From NCBI RefSeq assembly GCF_937873615.1, contig NZ_CALMYP010000067.1:124001-188000 (forward strand): 64,000 bases of DNA. The letters are read 5' to 3'. The stretch is from an uncultured Paracoccus sp. GTDB taxonomy: Bacteria > Pseudomonadota > Alphaproteobacteria > Rhodobacterales > Rhodobacteraceae. This document shows positions 46,845-55,717 of this stretch, piece after piece; positions within the stretch are counted from its first letter, which is position 1; the number at the start of each line of letters is the position of its first letter. The notes under the pieces were generated by a model, which was not told where the DNA came from, ran no database searches, and saw only the letters and a list, made by a program, of their open reading frames with translations. The translations under genes and the position numbers were made by a program.

Positions 46845-47960
46845 TCAATCTGACTGCGAGTTCGAATCGAGAAATTGGTGAACGACCGCCTCACAATTTT
46901 CAATTTCTTGAAACAAAACTTTCGCCAATTCCTGCCGACCTTTAAGTGATTTTTGATCGCGACTCCACTGTATTGGAAACTCTATACGCTTAGAAAAAGC
47001 TGCCTCTTCTTGCCCGCCAACCGAAGCCAGATCGCCGACAGCGGGCTGGCCCTCTCGCTCATCTTCGTCTCCATTACTGTAACCATTCGCCAGCGCAAAT
47101 TTAACAACCTCATCCACCAAACGGCTATCAATCGGCCCAGCCTCATTGTCGAAAAGAAGGCTGACCAAACAGGTTATCCTTTCCCCATCTTTTTCATCTG
47201 GATAGTAAATAATAAAAGAATAGAGTACATTTTTACAATTTGTAAATCGAAAATTATTGCCATTCCACAAACCATAGCAACGCTCAACACTCAAGCCCAT
47301 CTTCTGTTCATCAGCAAGAGCTTCCACATCCTCTTGAATACGCTCAGAAAATCTGAGAAATTCTTTAAAGACAGGGAGGTGATCAAATCCTATGGCCAGC
47401 AACTTATCAATGGCGTCCATCCCATCACCCAACGGATCATCGGAAATGTCTAGGTGCAACTCCTCACGAAACGCCTGTATAACATCTGACAGAGTTATTT
47501 CTTCCACATCTTCGAGCAGATGTCCTCTGAAAAGTTGCGTAGCCTTCTCGACAGTCGCGGCCTCACTAAAGAGAGCAAGGTGATAAATCTCCTTGCGAAT
47601 ACCCTCGGCATCAGCAGGGTTCAATCCATCTTCATCCATCGCAGAAAGATATCGTTCAACAAAGCGACCATAACTATCAATTTTTCTACAAAGAAGCTCT
47701 ACATTTCGCTCCTTTGACTCCTCACTTCTCGACTGCGCTTTTAGAAGAAATGTTGTTATCGTGACTGTAAGAATTGTTGCAATCAACGCTGAAACAATTT
47801 CCCGCAGGTAATTGTCTGCCCGAACTTGATTGAACAGCATATAGAATATCAGAAAGCTCAGAAGGCCAATCAGCAATACGACTGTTAGGTGCCCATCCCA
47901 CTCAAGCTTGGAAGAAACAGATTTCCTGTAAGTAGATAGACTTTTAAATAATCTGCTCAT
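46845..47960 (-). CDS. AT-rich, probably acquired gene for a two-helix membrane protein of unknown family
   Basis: 371 residues from the ATG at 47960, which has GAGG about 9 bases upstream; the frame extends to 48044. Two transmembrane helices lie close to the N-terminus (about 24-44, HLTVVLLIGLLSFLIFYML, and 53-73, EIVSALIATILTVTITTFLL). Then follows a charged helical stretch (AQSRSEESKERNVELLCRKI) and a large cytoplasmic domain of about 280 residues, mixed helix and strand, with a C-terminal helix. I do not recognise the family. Base use is unlike all neighbours: my hand count for 47041-47400 is about 43% GC against about 67% for 46501-46560. No mobile-element genes accompany it. Confidence 0.7.
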   Translation of the reverse strand: MSRLFKSLSTYRKSVSSKLEWDGHLTVVLLIGLLSFLIFYMLFNQVRADNYLREIVSALIATILTVTITTFLLKAQSRSEESKERNVELLCRKIDSYGRFVERYLSAMDEDGLNPADAEGIRKEIYHLALFSEAATVEKATQLFRGHLLEDVEEITLSDVIQAFREELHLDISDDPLGDGMDAIDKLLAIGFDHLPVFKEFLRFSERIQEDVEALADEQKMGLSVERCYGLWNGNNFRFTNCKNVLYSFIIYYPDEKDGERITCLVSLLFDNEAGPIDSRLVDEVVKFALANGYSNGDEDEREGQPAVGDLASVGGQEEAAFSKRIEFPIQWSRDQKSLKGRQELAKVLFQEIENCEAVVHQFLDSNSQSD

Positions 47961-48137
47961 CACTGGTAACCTCGCACCTTGAAAATAATGTCGTAGATTC
48001 GCAACTACACGGCATTTTGTTGCTTGGTTTGCCTCGTTGATCAAGGGGAATTAGCTGCGGACCACTCCAAATGACCGCGTCAAACATTTGCCAATCTGCC
48101 AGCGAAGGATCAGTCCATCAGGCTGACCTCGCGCTTT

Positions 48138-49031
48138 TCAGACCGGCTCGATCCCCTCGGGCTTCAGCTTGTTGTCGGGCTCGACATGGATGGTCACCTG
48201 CGCCTCCGGGATTTCGGCCCGCAAGGCGGCCTCGATCCGGTCGCAGATGGCATGGCTCTCGGCCACGCGCATGTCGCCATCGACGACCAGATGGAACTCG
48301 ACGAACATCGCCTGCCCGGCATGGCGGGTCTTGATATCATGGGTCTGCAACGCGCCCGTGCTGCTCTGCTGGATCACCGCCTCGATCCGGGCCTGCTCGT
48401 CCTGCCCGACCGCGCGGTCCATCAGCCCGTCCATGGAATGCGCGACCACGCCCGCGCCTTCGCGCAGGATGTTCAGCGCCACCAGAATGGCCAGGATCGG
48501 GTCCAGCACCGCCCAGCCGGTCACGATCACCAGAACCAGCCCGCCCAACACCCCGACCGAGGTCCACACATCGCTCATCAGATGCCGCCCGCCCGCGACC
48601 AGCGCCGGAGAGTTGCGCCGCCTCCCGGTCCCGATCAGCACCCGCGCCCAGGCTAGGTTGACCGCCATCGCCAGCGCATTGACGCCAAGCCCGACCGGCC
48701 CGAGGTCGCTTTCGGTCAGGTTCGACAGCGACAGCACCGCCTCGCGCACGATCAGCAGGGCGGCGGCGATGATCATGCTGCCCTCGATCACGGCCGAGAA
48801 ATACTCGGCCTTGTGATGCCCGTAATGATGGCCCTTGTCCGGCGGCTTCTGGGCATAGCGCAGCGCCCCGAACGCGATCAGCGCGCCGACCACATTGACC
48901 AGCGATTCCAGCGCATCGGAATAAAGCGCGACCGACCCGGTCAGCCGCCAGGCCAGCATCTTGAGCGCCAGCACCAGCAGCGAAACCGCGATAGAGCCGA
49001 GCGCAAGGGCCTGAGTCGAATAGCGTTCCAT
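48138..49031 (-). CDS. cation diffusion facilitator (CDF) metal transporter
   Basis: 297-residue CDF exporter with six helices and a cytoplasmic C-terminal domain. Metal-site residues are seen in helix 2 (SDALESLVNVVGA; D in place of the first HxxxD position) and helix 5 (HLMSDVWTSVGVL), with a His-rich segment GHHYGHHKAEYFS between helices 2 and 3. The C-terminal domain holds THDIKTRHAGQAMFVEFHLVVDGDM and HVEPDN. The helix 2 site S/D...D and helix 5 H...D resemble Fe/Zn-type members (FieF). Probably exports Zn2+ or Fe2+; the exact ion is inference. Confidence 0.92.
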   Translation of the reverse strand: MERYSTQALALGSIAVSLLVLALKMLAWRLTGSVALYSDALESLVNVVGALIAFGALRYAQKPPDKGHHYGHHKAEYFSAVIEGSMIIAAALLIVREAVLSLSNLTESDLGPVGLGVNALAMAVNLAWARVLIGTGRRRNSPALVAGGRHLMSDVWTSVGVLGGLVLVIVTGWAVLDPILAILVALNILREGAGVVAHSMDGLMDRAVGQDEQARIEAVIQQSSTGALQTHDIKTRHAGQAMFVEFHLVVDGDMRVAESHAICDRIEAALRAEIPEAQVTIHVEPDNKLKPEGIEPV

Positions 49032-49127
49032 GCCGGTTGATTAACCCAGCCCGCTGCGGCGGGCCAGCAGATTGCCACCACCGCCGCCAGATGGCAAACA
49101 CGGTCAAAGAACCAAGGGGGAAATCCC

Positions 49128-49577
49128 ATGCGCGCCCTGATCCAACGCGTCACCGACGCCTCAGTCACCGTCGAGGGCCGCATCACCGGCCAGATCGGCC
49201 CCGGCCTGCTGGTCCTGGTCTGCGCCATGCAGGGCGACGACGAAAGCGCCGCCGAAAAGTTGGCCGCGCGCGTGGCCAAGCTGCGCATCTTCCGGGACGA
49301 GGCCGACAAGATGAACCGCTCGCTTCTCGATACCGGCGGCGCGGCACTGGTGGTCAGCCAGTTCACGCTGGCCGCCGATACCCGCACCGGCAACCGCCCC
49401 GGCTTCTCCAGCGCCGCCGCGCCCGATCTGGGTCGGGCCCTTTACGAGAGCTTCGCAGATGCGCTCCGCAAACTTGGCATCCGGGTCGAGACGGGCGAGT
49501 TCGCCGCCGACATGCAGGTCTCGCTGACCAATAGCGGGCCGGTGACGATCTGGCTGGATACGGCGGATCGGGGCTGA
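49128..49577 (+). CDS. dtd: D-aminoacyl-tRNA deacylase
   Basis: 149-residue dimeric enzyme that clears D-amino acids from mischarged tRNA. The start [17 protein letters not shown], the catalytic segment [18 protein letters not shown] (about 77-94) and the cross-subunit Gly-cis-Pro motif [10 protein letters not shown] (about 136-145) are all present. A long purine run (AACCAAGGGGGAAATCCC) stands before the ATG as ribosome binding site. Divergent from the CDF gene. Confidence 0.96.
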   Translation: MRALIQRVTDASVTVEGRITGQIGPGLLVLVCAMQGDDESAAEKLAARVAKLRIFRDEADKMNRSLLDTGGAALVVSQFTLAADTRTGNRPGFSSAAAPDLGRALYESFADALRKLGIRVETGEFAADMQVSLTNSGPVTIWLDTADRG

Positions 49578-49890
49578 ACCGGCGCCGTTCAGGCCGGCAA
49601 AATCCGTATCGACGCGATATGCACGGGGTATGTACGGGATATGTACGGATGACATCCGCCGCGTTTCGGCCCGGCCCGGACTTGACTTTCGCGCCCCGAA
49701 GCCTCATCTGGCATCCAACCCCGGACCCGCGTGCTGCCGCGTGTGCAGCCAGTCGCGGCCGGGCCCCACTGGTTCCCACCCACACGCAGGGGCACCGTCG
49801 GGCCGCCGTATCATGGCCCGCACCCCCTCTTGCGGCACGCGCCGCCGCGCCGCGCCCGATACGGGTGCGCGGCAGATACAAGTGATTGAT
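49578..49890 (+). promoter_or_regulatory. long leader region of rhlE with triple 11-bp tandem repeat
   Basis: 313 bp without a convincing gene. At 49616-49648 three 11-base units stand in tandem: GATATGCACGG, GGTATGTACGG, GATATGTACGG. The 11-bp period is close to one helical turn, which suits cooperative binding on one face of DNA. Downstream the helicase frame is open back to 49630, so an N-terminal extension from ATG 49813 is possible, but no ribosome binding site supports it. The rest reads as GC-rich leader. Confidence 0.5.
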
Positions 49891-51291
49891 ATGGATAACG
49901 AAAAACGCCGACCGCGTCGCGGTCAGAAACCCCGCCCGCAGCCTCAACGCACCCCGCGAGAGGCCCATGTGAACGCCCGCCGCGCGCCCCTTCGCGAACC
50001 CGTCACCACCGGCCCCTTCGCCGATATGGGGATCGACGCGCGCATCAATGCCAACCTCGCCCCCATGGGCCTGACCGAGCCGACGCCGATTCAGGCGCAA
50101 TCCATCCCGCATATCGTGCAAGGCACTGATTTGCTTGGACTTGCCCAGACCGGCACCGGCAAGACGGCAGCCTTCTCGCTGCCCATGCTGACCCGCCTTC
50201 TGGCCCATGGCCGCAAGCCCGATCCGCGCTCCTGCCGGGCGCTGATCCTGGCCCCGACCCGCGAGCTTGCGACCCAGATCGCCACCTCGGTCGAGGGCTT
50301 CGCCGAAGGCACCCCGATCCGCGCCTTCCGCGTCGTCGGCGGCGCCTCGATCAACGTGCAGATTCAACGGCTTGAGCGCGGCGTCGACGTGCTGATCGCG
50401 ACCCCGGGCCGGCTCATCGACCTGCTGGATCGCCATGCCGTCGACCTGTCGAAGACCGAATATCTGGTCCTCGACGAGGCCGACCAGATGCTGGATATCG
50501 GCTTTATCCATGCGCTCCGCCGCATCGCCCGGACCCTGCCGAAAACCCGGCAGACGCTGCTGTTTTCGGCCACCATGCCGAAGCTGATGGAAGAACTGGC
50601 CGGCACCTATCTGACCGACCCGATCCGGGTTCAGGCCAACCCGCCCGGACGCCCCGCCGACAAGATCGAGCAGGGTGTGCATTTCGTCAATCAGGGCGAC
50701 AAGGCAACGCTGCTGTCCGAATACATGTCCAAGCACCCCGGAGAGCTGGCCATCGTCTTCGGTCGCACCAAATACGGCTCGGAGAAACTGGCCAAGCTGC
50801 TGGATAAATGGGGTTTTTCGGTCGCCGCGATTCACGGTAACAAGTCCCAGGGCCAGCGTGAGCGGGCGCTGGCGAGCTTCCGCGAGGGCAAGACCCAGGT
50901 GCTGGTCGCGACCGATGTGGCGGCGCGCGGGCTGGATATCCCGGAAGTTGCGCATGTCTATAATTTCGACCTGCCGAACGTCGCCGAAAACTATGTCCAC
51001 CGCATCGGCCGCACCGCCCGCGCCGGCCGCGATGGCCGCGCCGTGGCCTTCTGCGCCCCCAGCGAGATCGGCGAGCTGCGCGATATCGAGAAAGCCATCA
51101 AGGCCAAGATCCCGGTGATCGGCGGCGAGGCACCGCCCGAGGCGAAACCCGCCCCGCGTGGCCGCGGTCGCGGTCCCGGCGGCAATCGCGGGGGCAATCA
51201 TGGTGGCGCTCGCCCGGGTGGCGAGGGCGCACCGAAGCGGCGTCCGTCCCGGCGTCCCTCGCGCCGGCCAAAGGCGGAACAGCACGGCTGA
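49891..51291 (+). CDS. DEAD-box RNA helicase, RhlE type
   Basis: 466-residue ATP-dependent RNA helicase. In order: basic N-terminus (EKRRPRRGQKPRPQPQR), Q motif (FADMGID ... LTEPTPIQAQSIP), AQTGTGKT (85-92), APTRELATQ, VATPGR-type ATPGRLIDLL, VLDEADQML, SATMP, then domain 2 with IVFGRTKYGSEKLAKLL, VATDVAARGLDIPEV and HRIGRTARAGRDGR. The tail after about 420 is rich in Arg, Gly and Pro, likely RNA-binding. Such helicases act in cold adaptation, ribosome assembly and mRNA decay. A ribosome-binding site is weak; GTG 49882 or ATG 49813 remain possible starts. A terminator follows. Confidence 0.93.
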   Translation: MDNEKRRPRRGQKPRPQPQRTPREAHVNARRAPLREPVTTGPFADMGIDARINANLAPMGLTEPTPIQAQSIPHIVQGTDLLGLAQTGTGKTAAFSLPMLTRLLAHGRKPDPRSCRALILAPTRELATQIATSVEGFAEGTPIRAFRVVGGASINVQIQRLERGVDVLIATPGRLIDLLDRHAVDLSKTEYLVLDEADQMLDIGFIHALRRIARTLPKTRQTLLFSATMPKLMEELAGTYLTDPIRVQANPPGRPADKIEQGVHFVNQGDKATLLSEYMSKHPGELAIVFGRTKYGSEKLAKLLDKWGFSVAAIHGNKSQGQRERALASFREGKTQVLVATDVAARGLDIPEVAHVYNFDLPNVAENYVHRIGRTARAGRDGRAVAFCAPSEIGELRDIEKAIKAKIPVIGGEAPPEAKPAPRGRGRGPGGNRGGNHGGARPGGEGAPKRRPSRRPSRRPKAEQHG

Positions 51292-51313
51292 TCCCTGCCC
51301 CGAAACACCACGA

Positions 51314-51339
51314 AACGCCGTCCCTCGGGGCGGCGTTTT
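51314..51339 (+). terminator. Rho-independent terminator after rhlE
   Basis: Stem AACGCCG / CGGCGTT (51314-51320 and 51331-51337), extendable inward through CCC/GGG, followed by TTTTCG. It ends 50 bp before tdk. Confidence 0.75.
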
Positions 51340-51389
51340 CGCGTTCCAGACCGGCTTGATCGCCACCGCCCGCAGCGCTATCTGGCCGC

Positions 51390-51962
51390 ATGGCCAAGCT
51401 CTATTTCCACTATTCCACCATGAATGCCGGCAAAAGCACGCTGCTTCTGCAGGCGTCCTATAACTATCGCGAGCGCGGGATGGAGACGCTGCTGCTGATC
51501 GCCTCGCTAGACGATCGCGCCGGGACCGGCAAGATCGGCTCTCGCATCGGGATCGCGGCCGAGGCCACCGCCTTCGGCCCGGCCGAGGACCTGTTCGCGC
51601 TGATCGAGGCCGATCCGCGCCCGCTGTCCTGCGTTTTTCTGGACGAGGCGCAATTCCTGTCGAAGGAACAGGTCTGGCAACTGGCCCGGGTCGCCGACGA
51701 TCTGGGCATCCCGGTCATGGCCTACGGGCTCAGGGTCGATTTCCGGGGCGAGTTGTTCCCCGGCTCGGCGGCACTCCTGGCGCTTGCCGACGACCTGCGC
51801 GAGGTGCGCACCATCTGCCATTGCGGGCGCAAGGCGACCATGGTGATCCGGCGCGGGCCTGACGGGCAGGCGCTGACCGATGGCGATCAGGTTCTGGTCG
51901 GTGGCAATGAAACCTATGTCTCGCTCTGTCGCCGCCACTGGCGCGAGGCCATCGGCGCCTGA
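51390..51962 (+). CDS. tdk: thymidine kinase
   Basis: 190-residue type II thymidine kinase of pyrimidine salvage (thymidine + ATP to dTMP). P-loop in HYSTMNAGKSTLLLQASYNY (about 7-26), Walker B-type CVFLDEAQFLSKEQV with the catalytic Glu in the DEAQF motif, the substrate lasso VMAYGLRVDFRGELFPGS, and a zinc site with CHCGRKATM and a later Cys pair region (YVSLCRRHW). Full normal length. Starts 50 bp after the rhlE terminator. Confidence 0.96.
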   Translation: MAKLYFHYSTMNAGKSTLLLQASYNYRERGMETLLLIASLDDRAGTGKIGSRIGIAAEATAFGPAEDLFALIEADPRPLSCVFLDEAQFLSKEQVWQLARVADDLGIPVMAYGLRVDFRGELFPGSAALLALADDLREVRTICHCGRKATMVIRRGPDGQALTDGDQVLVGGNETYVSLCRRHWREAIGA

Positions 51963-52032
51963 CCGCAAAAGCGGCAGAAATGCTTGCCGGACAGGCAAAC
52001 CCCTGCCAATCTGTCAGGCAGGGGGAACAGGC

Positions 52033-52707
52033 ATGGACAGCGAGATCCAGGCACGCAAGAAGCTCGACCCGGCCGAGATCGGTGCCATCGCGCATCTCTA
52101 TCGCGGCGAGGTCTATCGCTCGACCATCTGGCGGACCCGGCTCGACACTTCGACGAACTGGTCGGTGGTGACGCTCGGCGTTGCGCTGTCGATCACCTAT
52201 TCCTCGCCCCAGGCCTCGCCCTTGCCGCTGGTGCTGGTCGGCATCCTGATCGTCTTCTTCCTGATGCTGGAGGCGCGGCGCTATCGCTATTTCAACGTCT
52301 GGCGCGCCCGTTGCCGCTGGATGGAGTTGCATTTCTTCGCCCCCATGCTGAAGGAAGGCGACCTGCATCTGGAGGAACACTGGCAGGACCGGCTGGCCGA
52401 TGACTACCTGCATCCGCGCTATCATGTCAGCATGTGGACGGCGATCGGGCGGCGGATCCGGCGCAATTATTTCTGGATCCTGCTGATCCAGACCATCGCC
52501 TATCTGGGCAAGCTGGCAGTGCATCCGACGCCGCTGCAATCGGTCGGGCAACTGCTGGAACGCGCCGCCATCGGCCCCCTGCCCGGCTGGATGGTACTGA
52601 GCATCGGCGCCGCCTACTGCATCAGTTGGGGCGCCATCGCCTGGATCAGCGAGCGTCAGGACATGGCGCGCGCCAGGAAGCGCCGCGACCCGCTGGGGAT
52701 GGGCTGA
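52033..52707 (+). CDS. DUF2270 family membrane protein
   Basis: 224 residues with a good ribosome binding site (GGGGGAACAGGC before the ATG). It opens with a soluble helix (LDPAEIGAIAHLYRGEVYRS) and WRTRLDTSTNWSVVTLGVAL, the signature region of DUF2270, then a helix pair (about 48-80), a hydrophilic loop with a long charged segment (MLKEGDLHLEEHWQDRLADD), and two more helices (about 150-170 and 190-212). Four membrane segments in all. Function unknown; members are widespread in alphaproteobacteria. Positioned between tdk and dacA as a single gene. Confidence 0.85.
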   Translation: MDSEIQARKKLDPAEIGAIAHLYRGEVYRSTIWRTRLDTSTNWSVVTLGVALSITYSSPQASPLPLVLVGILIVFFLMLEARRYRYFNVWRARCRWMELHFFAPMLKEGDLHLEEHWQDRLADDYLHPRYHVSMWTAIGRRIRRNYFWILLIQTIAYLGKLAVHPTPLQSVGQLLERAAIGPLPGWMVLSIGAAYCISWGAIAWISERQDMARARKRRDPLGMG

Positions 52708-52877
52708 CACCTGCGTGCTTTTCTTGGAATTGCAATACGAGCCATCGGCTAAATCTCTGGTGAACCGCGCTATCGCACCAAGATCGCAGTCGATATTGGC
52801 GCGACGCGTTGCGACATCAGGCACGATACGGTAATCCTGTCCTCAAAACAGCCCCTCCGGCACAGACAGGCACAGTC

Positions 52878-54020
52878 ATGCGCGCAGCAATCACCGCCCT
52901 TTTCGCCCTTCTCCTGCCGCTGCAGGCGCTGGCTTTCGATACCACCGCCCGCTCGGCCTGGGTTTACGATGTCGGGACCGGCACGGTTCTGCTGCAGAAG
53001 GACGCCGATCAGCCGGTGCCGCCGGCCTCGATGTCGAAGCTGATGACCGTCTATATGCTGTTCGAGGCGATCCGCGATGGCCGCTTGCAGATGGACACGC
53101 GGCTGCCCGTTTCCAGCAAGGCGCGGCAGATGCAGGGCTCGACCATGTTCCTGAACGAGCGCGACCGACCCACGGTCGAGGAACTGATCCAGGGCATCAT
53201 CGTCCTGTCCGGCAACGATGCCTGCGTGGTCGTGGCCGAAGGGCTGGCGGGAACCGAGGAAGCCTTTGCCCGGCAGATGAACGACCGTGCCCAGGCGCTT
53301 GGCATGACCCAGTCGCATTTCGTCAATGCCTCGGGCTGGCCGGCGCCGAACCATGTCATGTCGGCGCATGATCTGGGCATTCTGGCCGAACATCTGGTCG
53401 AGGATTTCCCCGAGCTTTACAAGTATTTCGCCGTTACCGAATTCCCCTATGACAACCGCGCCCCGGCCAACCGCTTCAACCGCAACCCGCTGCTCAAGCT
53501 GGGGATCGGCGCCGACGGGCTGAAGACCGGTCACACCCAGGAAGCGGGTTACGGGCTGGTCGGTTCTGCCGTGCAGGGCGGGCGGCGGGTTATTTTCGTG
53601 GTCACCGGCCTCGATTCCGAAAAGGCGCGGGCAGAGGAAGCCGAGCGTATCGCCGCCTGGGCCTTTCGCGACTTCACCATGAAAGAGGTCGTGCCCGAGG
53701 GCGAAACCGTGGCCTCGGTCCCGGTCTGGCTGGGGTCGAAATCGCAGGTCGCGCTGACCACCGAGAACGGGCTGAACGTGCTGATGCCCATCGGCGCCGA
53801 ATCCGGCGTCACCGCCGAGGCCGTCTTTACCGGCCCGATCCAGGCGCCGGTCGCCAAAGGCGCGCGGCTTGGCACGCTGGAAATCCAGATCCCCGGCGTC
53901 GGTCCCGCCAATGTGCCCCTGATCGCGGCCGAGGAAATCGCCTCGGCCGGCTTCATCGGCCGGCTGAAAGGCGCCGCATTCCGCCTGGGCGGCGAGGCGT
54001 GGAACGCCGCGCGGAACTGA
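52878..54020 (+). CDS. D-alanyl-D-alanine carboxypeptidase (PBP5/6 type)
   Basis: 380-residue periplasmic penicillin-binding protein that trims the terminal D-Ala from peptidoglycan pentapeptides. Signal peptide MRAAITALFALLLPLQALAF. The three active-site motifs are complete: SMSK (Ser51-Lys54), SGN (111-113) and KTG (216-218, DGLKTGHT). The C-terminal PBP5-like beta domain ends in an amphipathic stretch (IGRLKGAAFRLGGEAW) that likely anchors it to the membrane. tmk follows after 9 bp, so they share a transcript. Confidence 0.94.
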   Translation: MRAAITALFALLLPLQALAFDTTARSAWVYDVGTGTVLLQKDADQPVPPASMSKLMTVYMLFEAIRDGRLQMDTRLPVSSKARQMQGSTMFLNERDRPTVEELIQGIIVLSGNDACVVVAEGLAGTEEAFARQMNDRAQALGMTQSHFVNASGWPAPNHVMSAHDLGILAEHLVEDFPELYKYFAVTEFPYDNRAPANRFNRNPLLKLGIGADGLKTGHTQEAGYGLVGSAVQGGRRVIFVVTGLDSEKARAEEAERIAAWAFRDFTMKEVVPEGETVASVPVWLGSKSQVALTTENGLNVLMPIGAESGVTAEAVFTGPIQAPVAKGARLGTLEIQIPGVGPANVPLIAAEEIASAGFIGRLKGAAFRLGGEAWNAARN

Positions 54021-54029
54021 CCGGTCGCC

Positions 54030-54626
54030 ATGTTTATCAGCTTCGAGGGCATCGACGGCAGCGGCAAGTCCACGCAGGCCCGCCTGCTGGCCGAAGCCCT
54101 GCGTGCCGAGGGCCGCGAGGTGGTGCTGACGCGCGAACCCGGCGGCTCGGACGGGGCCGAGGCGATCCGCCGCCTGCTGGTCGAGGGCGGCACCGACCGC
54201 TGGTCGGCGGAGACCGAGATCCTGCTATTCAACGCCGCCCGCCGCGACCATCTGGAACGGACGATCCGCCCGGCGCTGGATGCGGGCAAGACCGTCATCA
54301 CCGACCGCTTCGCCGATTCGACACGGGTCTATCAGGGGGCCACGCGGGGCGATCTGTCCGAGACGGTCGAGGCGCTGCACGCGATGATGATCGGGATCGA
54401 GCCTGACCGGACCTTCGTCATCGACATCGACCCCAAGGTCAGCCTGACCCGTGGCGTTGCCCGCGGCGGGGCCGAGGATCGCTTCGAATCCATGGGGCTG
54501 GGCTTTCAGGAAGTGCTGCGCAAGGGCTTTGCCACCCTGGCCCGCGCCCATCCGGGCCGGGTCCGGGTGATCGACGGCACCGGCAGCCCGCAGGACGTGG
54601 CCGCCCGCGTCCGCGCCGCGCTATGA
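54030..54626 (+). CDS. tmk: thymidylate kinase
   Basis: 198-residue kinase making dTDP from dTMP. P-loop FEGIDGSGKSTQARLLAEAL (4-23), DR(F/Y) motif in VITDRFADSTRVYQG (about 90-104) and a LID region around GVARGGAEDRFESMGLGF. Normal length. It provides DNA precursors and lies, as in many Rhodobacterales, between the D-Ala carboxypeptidase and holB, overlapping holB by 4 bases. Confidence 0.96.
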   Translation: MFISFEGIDGSGKSTQARLLAEALRAEGREVVLTREPGGSDGAEAIRRLLVEGGTDRWSAETEILLFNAARRDHLERTIRPALDAGKTVITDRFADSTRVYQGATRGDLSETVEALHAMMIGIEPDRTFVIDIDPKVSLTRGVARGGAEDRFESMGLGFQEVLRKGFATLARAHPGRVRVIDGTGSPQDVAARVRAAL

Positions 54627-55714
54627 GCGACGAGACACCCGAATCCGACCGCGTCCCCGGCGCGCCGCATCCGCGCCATGCGCCTGCGGTGATCGGCCAT
54701 GACGCGGCGGCGGCGGATTTCCTGGCCTCGGCCGGGGCACATCGGCTGCACCATGCCTGGCTGATCACCGGCCCGCGCGGCACCGGCAAGGCGACACTGG
54801 CCTGGGCCATCGCCCGCTGGTTGCTGGCCGATGGCGCGCCCGACACCCTGACCGTCCCGCCCGATACCCCCACCGCCCGCCGGGTTGCGGCCCTGTCCGA
54901 ACCGCGGCTGCATCTCGTGCGGCGCGGCTTCGACGAAAAGACCGGCCGGATGAAGGCGGAAATCGGGGTCGAGGATATCCGCGCGCTGCTGTCCTTCTTC
55001 CACATGAGCGCCGCCGAAGGCGGCCACCGCGTCGCCGTGGTCGACGCCGCCGACGACATGAACGGTGCCGCCGCCAATGCGCTGCTGAAAGTGCTGGAGG
55101 AACCGCCGAAGGGCGGCGTCATCCTTCTGGTCGCGCATCAGCCGGCGCGGCTTTTGCCGACCATCCGCTCTCGCTGCCGGGAGTTGCGGCTGAAACCGCT
55201 TTCGCCCGAAGACATGGCCCAGGTGCTGAGCGCGCAAGGCGTCGAGGACAATGCCCATGCCCTTGCCGCGCTCTCGGGCGGCTCGGTCGGCGAGGCCTTG
55301 CGGCTGGCCGGTCAGGACGGGCTGAAGACCTATGCGCAACTGGTCCAGCTTTTCGCCACCCTGCCCCGCTTCGACCGCCAGAAGGCGCGCGACTTCGCCG
55401 AGGGCGCGGGCGGGCGGGCGACGGCGGATGGCGATCCCTTCGATCTCAGGATCACGCTGATGGACCTGTTCCTGACCCGGCTGGCGCGCGCGGGGCTGAT
55501 GGGCGCACCGATCCCCGAAGCCGCGCCGGATGAGGGCGATCTGATGGCGCGGCTTTGCCCCGATGCCGATGCGGCGCGCATCTGGGCCGGGGCGCAGGCG
55601 GATCTTTCGGCACGCGCCCGCGCCGGGCGGGCGGTCAACCTTGACCCTGCCGCGCTCGTGATGGATATGCTGATCCAACTGGCCGGGCTGGCCCCGGCGC
55701 ACACGAAAGCCTGA
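54623..55714 (+). CDS. holB: DNA polymerase III subunit delta'
   Basis: 363-residue clamp-loader subunit. It resembles the AAA+ core of DnaX family members: HHAWLITGPRGTGKATLAWAI (P-loop, about 49-69), VAVVDAADDMNGAAANALLKVLEEPP (Walker B and LLKxLEEPP signature, about 141-166) and TIRSRCRELRLKPLSPEDM (SRC motif). The alphaproteobacterial form is longer than E. coli HolB. It overlaps tmk upstream, and tatD follows after 3 bp. Confidence 0.95.
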   Translation: MSDETPESDRVPGAPHPRHAPAVIGHDAAAADFLASAGAHRLHHAWLITGPRGTGKATLAWAIARWLLADGAPDTLTVPPDTPTARRVAALSEPRLHLVRRGFDEKTGRMKAEIGVEDIRALLSFFHMSAAEGGHRVAVVDAADDMNGAAANALLKVLEEPPKGGVILLVAHQPARLLPTIRSRCRELRLKPLSPEDMAQVLSAQGVEDNAHALAALSGGSVGEALRLAGQDGLKTYAQLVQLFATLPRFDRQKARDFAEGAGGRATADGDPFDLRITLMDLFLTRLARAGLMGAPIPEAAPDEGDLMARLCPDADAARIWAGAQADLSARARAGRAVNLDPAALVMDMLIQLAGLAPAHTKA

Positions 55715-55717
55715 CCG

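Noticed and set aside
46830..48090. Short direct repeat GTCAAA on both sides of the AT-rich gene
   Set aside because: Only six bases match at 46828 and 48079, too little for a target-site duplication; no integrase or terminal inverted repeats are present.
49630..49890. N-terminal extension of the RhlE helicase frame
   Set aside because: The frame is open, but there is no ribosome binding site, and the region has the tandem repeats and Cys/Pro-rich translation not typical of the family.
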